A stretch of 38,213 bases of DNA from an uncultured Treponema sp. (GCF_946187725.1 NZ_CAMHSK010000027.1:1-38213), one strand, 5' to 3'. Shown: positions 1-7,833, counted from the first letter of the stretch. A program made the numbers and translations. Notes: generated from the sequence alone by a model not told the origin.

Positions 1-1287
1 AAGCTTGTGGTCGCTGATTCAAGCCGTTCCAGCAAAACGATTTGTCTTGCGGTCACTCCGGCTTTAAAGGCTTATGGGCTTTCCGGGCGGAGCAGGCTTT
101 TTGAGGTAGAGGCTAAGGCTCGTGAAATCAAACGGCAGACTGGGAAGGAACTGGAATACATCACGGCTCCTCCCCGCATGGCTCTTTACATTCAGTATTC
201 TGCGCGAATTTACAACATCTATCTCAAATATTTTTCTCCTGATGACATTCATGTTTATTCTATTGATGAAGTCTTTATTGATGCAACCTCATACCTTACG
301 CTTTACAAAACTGATGCCCACTCCCTTGCGATTAAAGTCATAAAAAACATTCTCTCTGAAACTGGAATCACGGCAACGGCGGGGATTGCGCCAAATCTTT
401 ACCTTTGTAAAATTGCGATGGATATTGTGGCGAAGCATATTCCGGCGGATGAAGACGGCGTGCGAATCGCTGAGCTTGACGAGATGACTTACCGAAAAAA
501 TCTTTGGAATCACACGCCTCTCACTGACTTCTGGCGGATTGGCAAGGGAACTGCGCGCCGTCTGGAGAAAAAATTCATCTTCACTATGGGAGATATCGCC
601 CGCACTTCGCTCAGGAATCCCAATCTTCTTTATGATGAGTTTGGAATTGATGCGGAAATTCTTATTGACCACGCATGGGGGTACGAGAATGTGGGCATGA
701 AGGACATCAAGAGCTACAAAAGCACTGCGAAATCGCTCACCAGCGGTCAGGTTCTCCAGCGTCCTTATTCTTTTGAAGAAGGAAAAATCATCATCAGGGA
801 GATGGCGGAACTTTTGGCATTGGATTTGTTTGAAAAGAATCTCGTTACAAGCACGGTGACTCTTCAGGTCGGTTATGATATCGAAGGAATCCCTGAAAAT
901 TTTGACGGAGAGTTTGTAAAAGACTTTTACGGCAGGATTGTTCCCAAGCCCGCTCACGGTTCAATTTTTGTGGGCGATGACACCAATTCTTCAAAAGCAA
1001 TAACGGAAGGATTTGTGAGTCTTTATGAGCGCATCGTGAATCCTGCTTTGAAGGTCAGGCGATTCAATATTTCGGCAAACGGAATCAAAAATCAGTCGGA
1101 AAGGGAAGCAAGTCTTTTTGACGATATCGAAGAAAATATTTCTGACAAAAAAGAAGAGAGCCTGCAACAAGCTCGGCTTGCAATCATCAAAAAATTCGGG
1201 AAAAATGCGATTCTAAAAGGAACGAACTTGCAGGAAAGCGCAATGACTATCGAAAGAAACAAACAGATTGGAGGTCACAAGGCATGA
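1..1287 (+). CDS. Y-family DNA polymerase (UmuC/DinB-like), 5' end missing
   Basis: Translesion DNA polymerase. The reading frame is open from base 1 (K-L-V-V-A-D-S-S-R-S), so the gene begins upstream of the window. The GTG at base 7 is an internal Val and not the start. The missing part should hold the first catalytic Asp motif. Visible are the VVADSSRSSKTICLAVTPALK palm/fingers block, the catalytic SIDEVFID motif about 90 residues in, and a helix-hairpin-helix segment (RIGKGTARRLEKKF). A little-finger-like C-terminal half follows. The length and the downstream PFAALTGY protein resemble the UmuC-type polymerases of Firmicutes rather than short DinB. The last codons overlap the next gene by 4 nt (ATGA), so the two are translationally coupled. 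LexA control is plausible, but the promoter lies outside the window. Confidence 0.93.
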   Translation, partial: KLVVADSSRSSKTICLAVTPALKAYGLSGRSRLFEVEAKAREIKRQTGKELEYITAPPRMALYIQYSARIYNIYLKYFSPDDIHVYSIDEVFIDATSYLTLYKTDAHSLAIKVIKNILSETGITATAGIAPNLYLCKIAMDIVAKHIPADEDGVRIAELDEMTYRKNLWNHTPLTDFWRIGKGTARRLEKKFIFTMGDIARTSLRNPNLLYDEFGIDAEILIDHAWGYENVGMKDIKSYKSTAKSLTSGQVLQRPYSFEEGKIIIREMAELLALDLFEKNLVTSTVTLQVGYDIEGIPENFDGEFVKDFYGRIVPKPAHGSIFVGDDTNSSKAITEGFVSLYERIVNPALKVRRFNISANGIKNQSEREASLFDDIEENISDKKEESLQQARLAIIKKFGKNAILKGTNLQESAMTIERNKQIGGHKA

Positions 1288-1484
1288 AAAATTACGATGA
1301 CATCATCAATACAAAGTGGCCACCAGAAAAACCGGATTTTAATCACCCGAGAATGCCTGTAAGTCAGCGGGCAAAAATCTTTCTTCCGTTCGCAGCTTTG
1401 ACAGGTTATGAAAAGGCTCTCGAAGAAACCCTTAAAGCCGAAATCGAAAGCATGGAAGAAAAACCGGGTGAAAAATTCGAGTGA
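1284..1484 (+). CDS. small conserved protein coupled to the Y-family polymerase
   Basis: A 66-residue soluble protein of unknown function. The N-terminal part (YDDIIN, then HPRMPVSQRAKIFLPFAALTGY) matches a small family that is commonly encoded directly after UmuC-like polymerases in Firmicutes; this is from memory of the family, not a search. The C-terminus is acidic and helical. It overlaps the polymerase stop by 4 nt and has a GGAGG about 10 nt before the ATG. The context suggests a polymerase accessory or regulatory role, which is inference. Confidence 0.8.
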   Translation: MKNYDDIINTKWPPEKPDFNHPRMPVSQRAKIFLPFAALTGYEKALEETLKAEIESMEEKPGEKFE

Positions 1485-1532
1485 AACCTTTACAAAAGCG
1501 AAAATGTTTTTTCTAAAGAATCGAAATCGTGT

Positions 1533-1538
1533 TATAAT
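1533..1538 (+). promoter_or_regulatory. extended -10 promoter of the Nudix gene
   Basis: TATAAT preceded by TGT (an extended -10, TGn), giving a start near 1545 and a leader of about 32 nt. The leader holds the Shine-Dalgarno AAAGGGA before the ATG at 1577. No good -35 is visible. Confidence 0.6.
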
Positions 1539-1576
1539 GAATAGCAAAGCAAACTGATTTATTTAAAGGGAAAAAT

Positions 1577-2128
1577 ATGAGCGAAAACGGAAACAAAAAA
1601 CTTGAATGGAAGCGGGAAAGCGAGAAAAAGTTGTTGGAGACGGTTGTTTTTACCGTGAATGAAACGACTTCGATTTCTCCTAAGGGCGATGTGGGGCATT
1701 ATGTGATTATGGATGCTCCTGATTGGGTAATTGTTGTTCCTGAAATTGACGGAAAGTTTTTGATGGTGAAGCAGTGGCGGCACGGAAACAATACCCTGAG
1801 CATTGAATTTCCTGGTGGTGTCATCAATCGCGGTGAAAAGCCCGAAGATGCGGCAAGGCGTGAAATGGAAGAGGAAACCGGATACAAGACTGGTAAACTG
1901 ACTTATCTGGGATGTGCGAATCCTAATCCGGCTCTCATGAAAAACCGCGTTCATTTTTTTGCGGCAGAGGATTTGGAATCGGTTGGGAAACAAAATCTTG
2001 ATGAAGATGAATTTGTGGAATATATGCTGATTCCGTGTGAAGAAGTGTATTCAAAGATTGGAAGTGAAGAATATCCCCATGCACTGATGATGAGTGCTCT
2101 GTTAAAATACAAGCTTTTTAAAGAATAA
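1577..2128 (+). CDS. Nudix hydrolase, ADP-ribose pyrophosphatase-like
   Basis: Hydrolyses nucleoside-diphosphate-linked substrates, most likely ADP-ribose. The full Nudix box is present at roughly residues 79-101: G-x5-E-x7-R-E-M-E-E-E-T-G-Y. A preceding strand-rich segment (VPEIDGKFLMVKQWRHG) and an N-terminal DAPDWVIVV stretch fit the NudF/ADPRase subgroup, and 183 residues is normal for it. The start has an AAAGGGA Shine-Dalgarno 7 nt upstream and its own -10 box. It is monocistronic, ending in a strong bidirectional terminator shared with the convergent exported-protein gene. The substrate is inferred from the family only. Confidence 0.9.
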   Translation: MSENGNKKLEWKRESEKKLLETVVFTVNETTSISPKGDVGHYVIMDAPDWVIVVPEIDGKFLMVKQWRHGNNTLSIEFPGGVINRGEKPEDAARREMEEETGYKTGKLTYLGCANPNPALMKNRVHFFAAEDLESVGKQNLDEDEFVEYMLIPCEEVYSKIGSEEYPHALMMSALLKYKLFKE

Positions 2129-2144
2129 AAGCCGTGTCAAAGAA

Positions 2145-2193
2145 AAAGCCCTTTCCTGAAAGCTTTTTGGATTGCTGTTTCGGAAAGGGCTTT
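2145..2193. terminator. bidirectional terminator
   Basis: A 12-bp perfect stem (AAAGCCCTTTCC at 2145-2156 pairing with GGAAAGGGCTTT at 2182-2193), with A-rich sequence on one side and T-rich on the other. It lies between the convergent Nudix and LysM-like genes and should serve both. Confidence 0.85.
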
Positions 2194-2197
2194 GTTT

Positions 2198-2893
2198 TTA
2201 GCGGTTAGCTGAATACGGATCGTATTTTTTGGAAGGATTATAAACGCCTTCTCTGTATTCTCCGGTGATGCTTGGAATCTTCATCTTCATGCCTGGAAGA
2301 ATGAGGTTCGGATCATTCGGCTTCGGCATGTTTGATTTATTTGCCTGATAAAGATTTTCCCAAAGCAAAGGGTTGTCATAAACATAAGGCCGACCTGAAA
2401 TATTCCAGTAACAGTCTTTTGTTTCGGCCCACGGGCGTACAACATAGAATTCAGGAAGAGGAGTGATTTCCCTGATGTCTGCAAGGGCATCAAGAACCTG
2501 TCGGGCAAATGCTGTGGCAGAAATATAATCTTCTCCATTATAGGCTTCCTGTGCACTTGCAAATGCTTTTTGTGCAGAAGAGTAAGCCATCGGAAAATTC
2601 CGCTCTGCGTTTATGCTTTTTGCGTAATCAAGCTTTTTGGAAGCCTGTTTCATTACTGTATCACAGTCAGCCTTTGCGAGCATTTTCTTTACGAATTCTT
2701 CTGAAAGGCGGGCATTTTCTTCTGCTTTTGCAGCATATTCTTCTGCAAGAATATATTCGCCGGCATCAAGCGCATTCTGTGCTTTGCGGGTGTATTCATC
2801 TGCAAGTTTCTGATATGTATTGTTTTTGTAACTTGCGGAAAAAGCAGAAATTGAGATGAAAATCAGCGGTATTATTGATAAAAACTTTTTCAT
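2198..2893 (-). CDS. exported protein with helical repeats and a C-terminal LysM-like domain
   Basis: A 231-residue protein with a signal peptide (residues 1-20, cleavage near SAFSA-S). Residues 25-140 are Ala/Glu/Lys-rich helices with repeated YxxAxxxAxxA patterns (resembling DUF4398-type regions). Residues 150-208 look like a LysM domain (YVVRPWAETKDCYWNISG, then LWENLYQANK and ILPGMKMKIP). This suggests periplasmic peptidoglycan attachment. Its start overlaps the stop of the upstream lipoprotein gene by 4 nt, so the two are a translationally coupled pair and probably work together at the envelope. The exact function is unknown. Confidence 0.82.
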   Translation of the reverse strand: MKKFLSIIPLIFISISAFSASYKNNTYQKLADEYTRKAQNALDAGEYILAEEYAAKAEENARLSEEFVKKMLAKADCDTVMKQASKKLDYAKSINAERNFPMAYSSAQKAFASAQEAYNGEDYISATAFARQVLDALADIREITPLPEFYVVRPWAETKDCYWNISGRPYVYDNPLLWENLYQANKSNMPKPNDPNLILPGMKMKIPSITGEYREGVYNPSKKYDPYSANR

Positions 2894-3930
2894 TTTACAT
2901 CTCCTTGAATGGCATCAGCTGCATCATTGATTGCTTTATCGATTGCGGCTGCGGCTTTTGCTTCATCACTGCTTTCAACATCGATTACGGCGTCTTCCGG
3001 ATTTGCAAAATTATCTGATTCGAGAAGAACGGCATCTTCTTTTTCGATTCCTGCAACTTCGTTTTCAAGAGGAGCAATTGTATCTGCTTCTTTTGTGTAG
3101 TTTTCTGCTTCAGCAACGCGCTTTTTGGCTCGCTCGATTGCGGCCTGTGCTGCGGCACGCTTTTCTGCAATCAGTTCATAGAGTTTTGTGAATGCGTTTT
3201 TTGCAGAACGATAGCCTTTGTATGCACCTTCAAGATCTTTTGAAGCGAAAGATGAATCAGCCTTTTTGAAAGTTGCTGATGCTTCGGCATATTCTGTTTT
3301 TTTAGCAACGCCGGCTTTTACGCTGTCAGCATTCTTTTTTGCTTCAAGTGCGGCAGAGCGTTCAGTTTTTGCCATTTCGCCAAGTTTTTTAAGAAGAAGA
3401 GCAGAATAAGCACTGAGAGCCTTGTCTGCATTTTCGCGCATACCGTTTCCGTTTTCTGAAGCCTCAAAGTCAGAGAGTGCTTTTTCTGCATCAGCATCTG
3501 CAAGACCGAATTCGTCAGCTTTAAGCTTCATTTCTTTTGCGAGAGATGCAGTAGCGAGAGCCTCGTAACGAACGATGACTTCTTTGATTTTTTCAGAATG
3601 GTCGGCAGTCGGATTTGCCTTGATTTCAGCCTTTACAGATTCATAGAATTTGTCATCTGCGGAAAGGACATCACGGAAATACTTTTCTGCACCAGCTTCG
3701 ATTGCCTTTGCGCGAGCAGAATCGGCTTGTGCAAGAAGTGCTTCATTTGCCTGAGAAAAATCTTCTGCCGGTGGTTGTGGTTCCGGCTCAGGTTCTGGAG
3801 TTGGCTCTTCAACGACAGGAGCCGGTTCTTCAGCTTTTGGTGGTTCTGGCTCGACAGTAGGAGTAGAACCGCAGGAAATAAATGGAATAATTGAAGCAGC
3901 ACAAATTAATGTAAATAGATACCTTTTCAC
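2890..3930 (-). CDS. lipoprotein with Pro/Glu-rich linker and helical repeats
   Basis: A 346-residue lipoprotein. The signal peptide ends in the lipobox PFISC with Cys20. It is followed by a Pro/Glu repeat linker (EPEPPKAEEPAPVVEEPTP) that probably spans part of the periplasm. The rest is Ala/Lys/Glu-rich helices with TPR- or DUF4398-like periodicity (TFKKADSSF, GAYKGYRSAKNAF). The start is GTG with an AGGAGG Shine-Dalgarno 5 nt upstream. It is first in a two-gene operon with the LysM-like protein. It is probably a cell-envelope structural factor; no catalytic motif is visible. Confidence 0.85.
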   Translation of the reverse strand: MKRYLFTLICAASIIPFISCGSTPTVEPEPPKAEEPAPVVEEPTPEPEPEPQPPAEDFSQANEALLAQADSARAKAIEAGAEKYFRDVLSADDKFYESVKAEIKANPTADHSEKIKEVIVRYEALATASLAKEMKLKADEFGLADADAEKALSDFEASENGNGMRENADKALSAYSALLLKKLGEMAKTERSAALEAKKNADSVKAGVAKKTEYAEASATFKKADSSFASKDLEGAYKGYRSAKNAFTKLYELIAEKRAAAQAAIERAKKRVAEAENYTKEADTIAPLENEVAGIEKEDAVLLESDNFANPEDAVIDVESSDEAKAAAAIDKAINDAADAIQGDVK

Positions 3931-3970
3931 TTATGCCTCCTATTTTTAATTCATCGGTATTTTAAATACT

Positions 3971-3999
3971 ATTATAAAGTAGAAACCAATCATAAGCAA
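3971..3999 (-). promoter_or_regulatory. promoter of the lipoprotein/LysM pair
   Basis: On the minus strand, TTGCTT (3994-3999), a 17-nt spacer, then TATAAT (3971-3976). The predicted start near 3964 gives a leader of about 34 nt that includes the AGGAGG before the GTG at 3930. Confidence 0.6.
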
Positions 4000-4082
4000 T
4001 AAATATAAAGCGTCTTGTTTAGGGATTTTTCAGTGATTTTTGACATTTCAAAAAAACTCGTGCATTTCGTGAAGGCTGGGGG

Positions 4083-4131
4083 TATACTGAATTAGAGGAA
4101 CTTCCAACAATCGAAGTTCCAGTTTAAGGAG
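4083..4131 (+). promoter_or_regulatory. -10 box and 5' hairpin of the YdbC-like gene
   Basis: TATACT at 4083-4088 predicts a transcript starting near 4095. The leader opens directly with a perfect 8-bp hairpin (GGAACTTC at 4097-4104 with GAAGTTCC at 4113-4120). The Shine-Dalgarno AAGGAG (4126-4131) is 6 nt before the ATG. A hairpin at the very 5' end usually protects mRNA from decay; a regulatory role is possible but unproven. No clear -35. Confidence 0.55.
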
Positions 4132-4137
4132 TTTTTT

Positions 4138-4365
4138 ATGGCAGAAAATTTTACTTATGATTTTATTGGCGAACACCTGACTGTAGCTCCAGGAAGCGGC
4201 GGCTGGAATCTTGAACTTAACAAAATTTCATGGAATGGTAAGCCTGCGAAGTATGACCTCAGAAGCTGGTCGGCTGACCATCAAAAAATGGGAAAAGGAT
4301 TAACGCTCACTGCAGAAGAGCTCAAAAATTTGCGTGATTTGCTTAATTCTATTGAAATTTCGTGA
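4138..4365 (+). CDS. YdbC/PC4-family single-stranded nucleic-acid binding protein
   Basis: 75 residues. The core GGWNLELNKISWNGKPAKYD followed by LRSWSADHQKMGKGLTLTAEE is characteristic of the bacterial YdbC family, which has the fold of the eukaryotic coactivator PC4 and binds ssDNA as a dimer. The full family length is present. It is a single gene with a strong AAGGAG, convergent with holA only 5 nt away. A role in replication, repair or transcription is inferred from the family. Confidence 0.9.
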   Translation: MAENFTYDFIGEHLTVAPGSGGWNLELNKISWNGKPAKYDLRSWSADHQKMGKGLTLTAEELKNLRDLLNSIEIS

Positions 4366-4370
4366 ATTGA

Positions 4371-5390
4371 CTAGAATTCGTATTTTGCAGAACGGGCACC
4401 ATTTTTCATTACAATTTCATAAATAAGAACTGAAAGCTGTGTGTCCTGCAAAACTGAACCTGATGAGCGGATTTCTGTGTCACAGGTGGCTATTGAAGCA
4501 AGAATGGCCGCGCACTGACCGAAATTCCATACCCGTGAAGCACGGGCGTACTGATTGCGTGAAGTCTTGCTCGAAAAGCCTTTTGTTTTTAAGGCGAAAT
4601 CGTCTAAATATGCTCCTCCGGCATGAATTGAATGCCAAAGTTCAAGTTTTCTGAAGCATGATGAAAGTCCTGCGAGAATCATGACAGGGCTGTTATTTTT
4701 GGTGAGAAGAATTTTTTGAAGGATGGAAAGTGCGTTCTCCAGTCTGGTTGAAGGAGACTCGCTTGGATTTGCCATTGAATCAAAGAGCGTAAATGCTGAT
4801 TCTTCACGGTTATGTGCCAGAATCTGCTCGACATCATCAGAAGTGATTAAATGCCCCTTTGGAAAACAAAGGAAGAATCTGTCACACTCTGTGCGAAGTG
4901 CCTCTGTGTTATTTTCCGTAAGCTCAAGGATTGAATCAAGTGCATCGCTTTCTGCTGAGTAACCGTTTTTGCGAAGATAGTTTTGAAGCCATGAACCAAG
5001 GCGGCTTTCATCGATTGCCCAGAAAATCTGCTTGTGCTCTTTGGGAACAAGTTTGTCGAGCTTTGAATCTACCGATATTTCATCTGAAACAAGTATCAGA
5101 CAAGATGATTCTTTTGCACCTTTTAGCCAGGATGCTATAAGCTCTATTTCGTCCTTTTTTTTGACAAGTTCGGCTTCCCGCAAGACAACACAAGTTGCTG
5201 GAACAAAAAGAGATTCTGTCTGCAATTTTGCGATGATGTCTTCGATTTTGCCATCTTTTGAATCAGAAGCATAAATAAGATAGCTGTCAATATCGCCATA
5301 TTTTTTTACAAGAGAATCTTTTATTGCCTCGACCTGTTCGTTTCGATTTCCGATTTCAGGTCCTGTGTAAAGGTAAATTGGAGAAGCCAT
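4371..5390 (-). CDS. holA: DNA polymerase III subunit delta
   Basis: Clamp-loader delta subunit that opens the beta clamp. The N-terminus (IYLYTGPEIGNRNEQVEAIK) matches the delta fold, which lacks a working Walker A. The middle follows the family pattern (TESLFVPATCVVLREAELVKKKDE), and the C-terminal helical domain includes a typical SSCFRKLELW block. About 339 residues is normal. I chose ATG 5390 over an upstream TTG at 5399 that would only add M-T-G. It follows lexA by 35 nt on the same strand, so it is probably last in the hprK-HPr-lexA-holA run. Confidence 0.87.
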   Translation of the reverse strand: MASPIYLYTGPEIGNRNEQVEAIKDSLVKKYGDIDSYLIYASDSKDGKIEDIIAKLQTESLFVPATCVVLREAELVKKKDEIELIASWLKGAKESSCLILVSDEISVDSKLDKLVPKEHKQIFWAIDESRLGSWLQNYLRKNGYSAESDALDSILELTENNTEALRTECDRFFLCFPKGHLITSDDVEQILAHNREESAFTLFDSMANPSESPSTRLENALSILQKILLTKNNSPVMILAGLSSCFRKLELWHSIHAGGAYLDDFALKTKGFSSKTSRNQYARASRVWNFGQCAAILASIATCDTEIRSSGSVLQDTQLSVLIYEIVMKNGARSAKYEF

Positions 5391-5425
5391 GCCCGTCAAA
5401 AATCAGCACTTATAATGCAGAGAAA

Positions 5426-6034
5426 CTAGTATGTGCGGACGATATTTGAAAGGATTCCAACGATTGTAACTTCTGTTGAGTAAATCGGCTGGAAAGCTGA
5501 ATTTTCTGGCTGCAAGCGAACTCTGTCAGCTTCTTTGTAGAAGCGTTTGAGAGTGATTGCGTTATCGATGACTGCAACAACAATCTGTCCGTCAACAGCC
5601 GTCTGTGCCTGCTCGACAACAGCCAAATCTCCTTCAAGAATTCCTGCTTCAATCATGCTCTGACCACGGACACGAAGTGCAAAATAGCTTTTTCCTGGTC
5701 GGACAAAAGGTTCTGTCAGATTTACATATCCGTCGAGATTTTCTTCACAGAGAAGCGGCTTTCCTGCAGCTACGGTACCCAAAAGCGGAACTCTGCTTAC
5801 GAAAGTTTCTGGTCGTGAATTTGCACCTGAAATAACGCTGAGAGAGCGTGCTCTTTTTTGAGTCTGAGCCAAAAAACCTTTTTTCTGCAATGCACCGATA
5901 TGGTCTTGAACAGCACGAAGAGAAATACCAAAATGTTCACCGATTTCGCGGACTGTAGGCGGGTAGTTATTTTCTTTTGTAAAACCCGATATGAAATCTA
6001 AAACTTCCTGCTGTCGTTCTGTAATCTGTTTCAT
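5426..6034 (-). CDS. lexA: LexA SOS repressor
   Basis: A 202-residue repressor and self-cleaving protease of the SOS response. The N-terminal winged helix is clear (ITERQQEVLDFI, YPPTVREIGEHFGISLRAVQDH). The cleavage site is Ala90-Gly91 (VAAGKP). The catalytic dyad is Ser126 (RGQSMIEAGI) and Lys163 (ITLKRF), so auto-cleavage should be intact. The start has AGGAGA 6 nt upstream. It lies 24 nt after the HPr gene and before holA. I found no convincing LexA operator in front of it, so autoregulation is not demonstrated here. Some spirochaetes, such as T. pallidum and Borrelia, lack LexA as far as I recall, so its presence is informative. Confidence 0.96.
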   Translation of the reverse strand: MKQITERQQEVLDFISGFTKENNYPPTVREIGEHFGISLRAVQDHIGALQKKGFLAQTQKRARSLSVISGANSRPETFVSRVPLLGTVAAGKPLLCEENLDGYVNLTEPFVRPGKSYFALRVRGQSMIEAGILEGDLAVVEQAQTAVDGQIVVAVIDNAITLKRFYKEADRVRLQPENSAFQPIYSTEVTIVGILSNIVRTY

Positions 6035-6058
6035 AAAATCTCCTGTGATGGATTTCTG

Positions 6059-6325
6059 TTAGTCTTCTTCAAATTTGCTTTCGAAAAGCTGGACGATAGC
6101 TTCTACAGCTGCCGCTTCATCTTCACCATCGGCACGGAGAATAAGCTGTGTATTGTAACCTGCAGCCATTGTAATCACACCCATGATTGATTTTGCATTA
6201 ACAGATGCAGAATCTTTTTCGATTGTGATTTCTGATGAAAATTTGTTTGCCGTCTGTGCAATAAGAGCGGCAGGGCGGGCATGAATTCCAGCCCTGTTAA
6301 GAACTGTTAAAAATTTCTCTGTCAT
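6059..6325 (-). CDS. ptsH: HPr phosphocarrier protein
   Basis: 88 residues. It has both regulatory sites: His15 in RAGIHARPA (phosphorylated by enzyme I) and Ser46 in NAKSIMGV (phosphorylated by HPr kinase). Length and order match HPr throughout. The Shine-Dalgarno GGAGAA is 8 nt before the ATG. It lies 77 nt downstream of hprK on the same strand, so kinase and substrate are co-encoded. No other PTS component is in the window; in several spirochaetes HPr serves regulation rather than sugar uptake (family knowledge). Confidence 0.95.
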   Translation of the reverse strand: MTEKFLTVLNRAGIHARPAALIAQTANKFSSEITIEKDSASVNAKSIMGVITMAAGYNTQLILRADGEDEAAAVEAIVQLFESKFEED

Positions 6326-6363
6326 AAAATATTCTCCATTTAAACTATGTGCCTTATTTTGAT

Positions 6364-6377
6364 TCCGCTGATGCGGA
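6364..6377 (-). other. small hairpin between hprK and the HPr gene
   Basis: TCCGC at 6364-6368 pairs with GCGGA at 6373-6377 around a 4-nt loop, in the 77-nt gap between hprK and HPr. It is short and lacks a T-run, so it is more likely an mRNA processing or stability element than a terminator. Confidence 0.3.
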
Positions 6378-6402
6378 CAATAATTCCCCGAAAGGTAACT
6401 TA

Positions 6403-7392
6403 CTAGTATGAATCGTCGATTCCGTAGTAAGTATTTTGGACTTCACCAGTTTCAATCCATTTAAGGATGTTCTGGTTGAAATCGCGTGCTGAATTGTAGC
6501 CACGGAACTTCAATCGTTCGTTCATGGCAGCAGCTTCGATAATGATTGGCAGGTTTCGTCCAGGTTTTACCGGGATTTCGATAGTCGGAACCCGTACGCC
6601 AAGAAAATCAAGCGTTTCCATGTTATTGCCAACACGGTCGTAAACCTTTGCGTTATCCCACTCTTCAAGACGAATGACCAGCTGAATTTCTTTTTGTTCG
6701 CGGATTGAACCGACACCATACATTTGTGCGATGTTGATGATGCCTAAACCACGGATTTCCATGTGGTGACTGATGAGCTTATTTGCTCCCTGACCTAAGA
6801 TGGAATTGCCGTTTACGCAGCGAATTTCAACAATGTCGTCTGCAACAAGACGATGACCGCGTTCTACAAGTTCCAAAGCACATTCTGACTTACCAACGCC
6901 TGAATGACCTGTGAGCAGAATGCCGATACCATAGACTTCGACCAGAACTCCGTGAAGTGTTTTTTTGGGTGCGAACACATTTGAGAAAACACGGAGCAAA
7001 CGAAGTTGAAATTCGGTTATTTCAAGCTCTGTTTTTAAAACTGCACAACCAGATGCTTCGGCAAGATTGATAAAATCGTCTGATGGAATGATGTTGCGCG
7101 CAAAAATTACACATGGAATTCCGTACTCAAACATCTGCGCAAGAGACTGTGTGTTATTTTCATCATAAAGCTTTTTGAGATAAGCACTTTCTGTAGCACC
7201 GAACAACTGAACGCAACCACGGGCAAAAGAATCAAAAAAACCTGTAAGAGCAAGACCCGGACGATTTACTTCAGGTGCCGTGATAACATTGGACAGACTG
7301 GCACGACCGCCAATACACTTGAGGTGCAGCTGACTGTGTTCAGGAAGTTCCATATCGAGCAAATCCAATACGGTAAAGACTTTATCTGCCAT
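6403..7392 (-). CDS. hprK: HPr kinase/phosphorylase
   Basis: Phosphorylates and dephosphorylates Ser46 of HPr in response to metabolic state. The Walker A loop GHSGVGKS is at residues 162-169, followed by the family hallmarks (ELVERGHRLVADD, and HHMEIRGLGIINI near residues 209-221). From the ATG at 7392 it has 329 residues, close to the usual 310-330. The open frame extends upstream to a TTG at 7428, but that segment is the promoter itself (-35 at 7423-7428, -10 at 7400-7405), so the ATG is preferred. There is no Shine-Dalgarno; the predicted mRNA starts at or next to the ATG. It heads a minus-strand run with HPr, lexA and holA. Confidence 0.95.
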   Translation of the reverse strand: MADKVFTVLDLLDMELPEHSQLHLKCIGGRASLSNVITAPEVNRPGLALTGFFDSFARGCVQLFGATESAYLKKLYDENNTQSLAQMFEYGIPCVIFARNIIPSDDFINLAEASGCAVLKTELEITEFQLRLLRVFSNVFAPKKTLHGVLVEVYGIGILLTGHSGVGKSECALELVERGHRLVADDIVEIRCVNGNSILGQGANKLISHHMEIRGLGIINIAQMYGVGSIREQKEIQLVIRLEEWDNAKVYDRVGNNMETLDFLGVRVPTIEIPVKPGRNLPIIIEAAAMNERLKFRGYNSARDFNQNILKWIETGEVQNTYYGIDDSY

Positions 7393-7428
7393 GTATAGCA
7401 CTATACATTTTGTAAGCAAAAATTGCAA
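7393..7428 (-). promoter_or_regulatory. leaderless promoter and palindrome of hprK
   Basis: On the minus strand, TTGCAA (7423-7428), 17 nt, TATAGT (7400-7405), then 7 nt to the ATG, so transcription should begin at the start codon. The -10 box is part of a perfect palindrome, GTATAG-CA-CTATAC at 7393-7406, directly abutting the ATG. This could be an operator. Confidence 0.72.
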
Positions 7429-7465
7429 GCAAATTTGCTAAAAAACCACACATTTTTAACAAAAA

Positions 7466-7486
7466 AGCCCCGCGTAGTGCGAGGCT
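7466..7486 (-). terminator. terminator after the hibernation factor gene
   Basis: Stem AGCC-C-CGC with GCG-A-GGCT around GTAGT, followed on the minus strand by a T-run (the A-run at 7460-7466). It lies between the HPF gene and hprK. Confidence 0.75.
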
Positions 7487-7542
7487 GAAAAAACTCAATT
7501 TTTAACGGAAGGTGTTCTTAAAACTGAAGTTCCCGAACATCT

Positions 7543-7833
7543 CTATTTTTTTTCTTGAATTTTGTCTTTTTCTTTCTTGACTTTTGTATCAAGAACATCC
7601 ATAAGTTTGTTTAATCCGGCTCCAAAGTCGAAATCTTCAGAAGCAACATGTCCCTGTGCTCCCCACTTGAAATTTACTGTACAGTCGAAACTATATGCTT
7701 TGTCGTGCTTTACGCGAAGAATCAAATCTACGATTAAATCATCAGCATAGCTGATTCGTGAAAGTTTTTTCTCAATCATATCAGATTGTTTTTCTTCAAA
7801 TACAAAGCCGACGGCCGAAACTGATTTAGTCAT
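7543..7833 (-). CDS. hpf: short ribosome hibernation promoting factor (HPF/RaiA family)
   Basis: About 96 residues from the ATG at 7833. I chose this over an upstream in-frame start at 7890 because AAAGGAG sits 8 nt before 7833. The family pattern is visible: a MIEKKLSRI helix, alternating strands (DLIVDLILRVKHDKAYSFDCTV), GHVASEDFDFG, and an amphipathic helix (LNKLMDVLDTKVKKEKDKI). It binds the 30S decoding region to silence ribosomes in slow growth. The short form lacks the dimerisation tail of long HPF. A promoter (TTTACG at 7943-7948, 17 nt, TATACT at 7920-7925) predicts an 80-nt leader. Similarity is moderate. Confidence 0.72.
   Translation of the reverse strand: MTKSVSAVGFVFEEKQSDMIEKKLSRISYADDLIVDLILRVKHDKAYSFDCTVNFKWGAQGHVASEDFDFGAGLNKLMDVLDTKVKKEKDKIQEKK

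Noticed and set aside
1..6. AAGCTT at the window start as a biological boundary
   Set aside because: The polymerase frame is open through it, so it is simply where the window is cut (a HindIII site).
289..957. Long minus-strand open frame of 222 codons inside the polymerase gene
   Set aside because: It is a shadow of the plus-strand coding frame; no Shine-Dalgarno, and residue content is unlike a protein family.
4097..4120. GGAACTTC/GAAGTTCC inverted repeat as a LexA operator
   Set aside because: The GAAC and GTTC half-sites are too far apart for the GAAC-N4-GTTC type site; a 5' mRNA hairpin explains it better.
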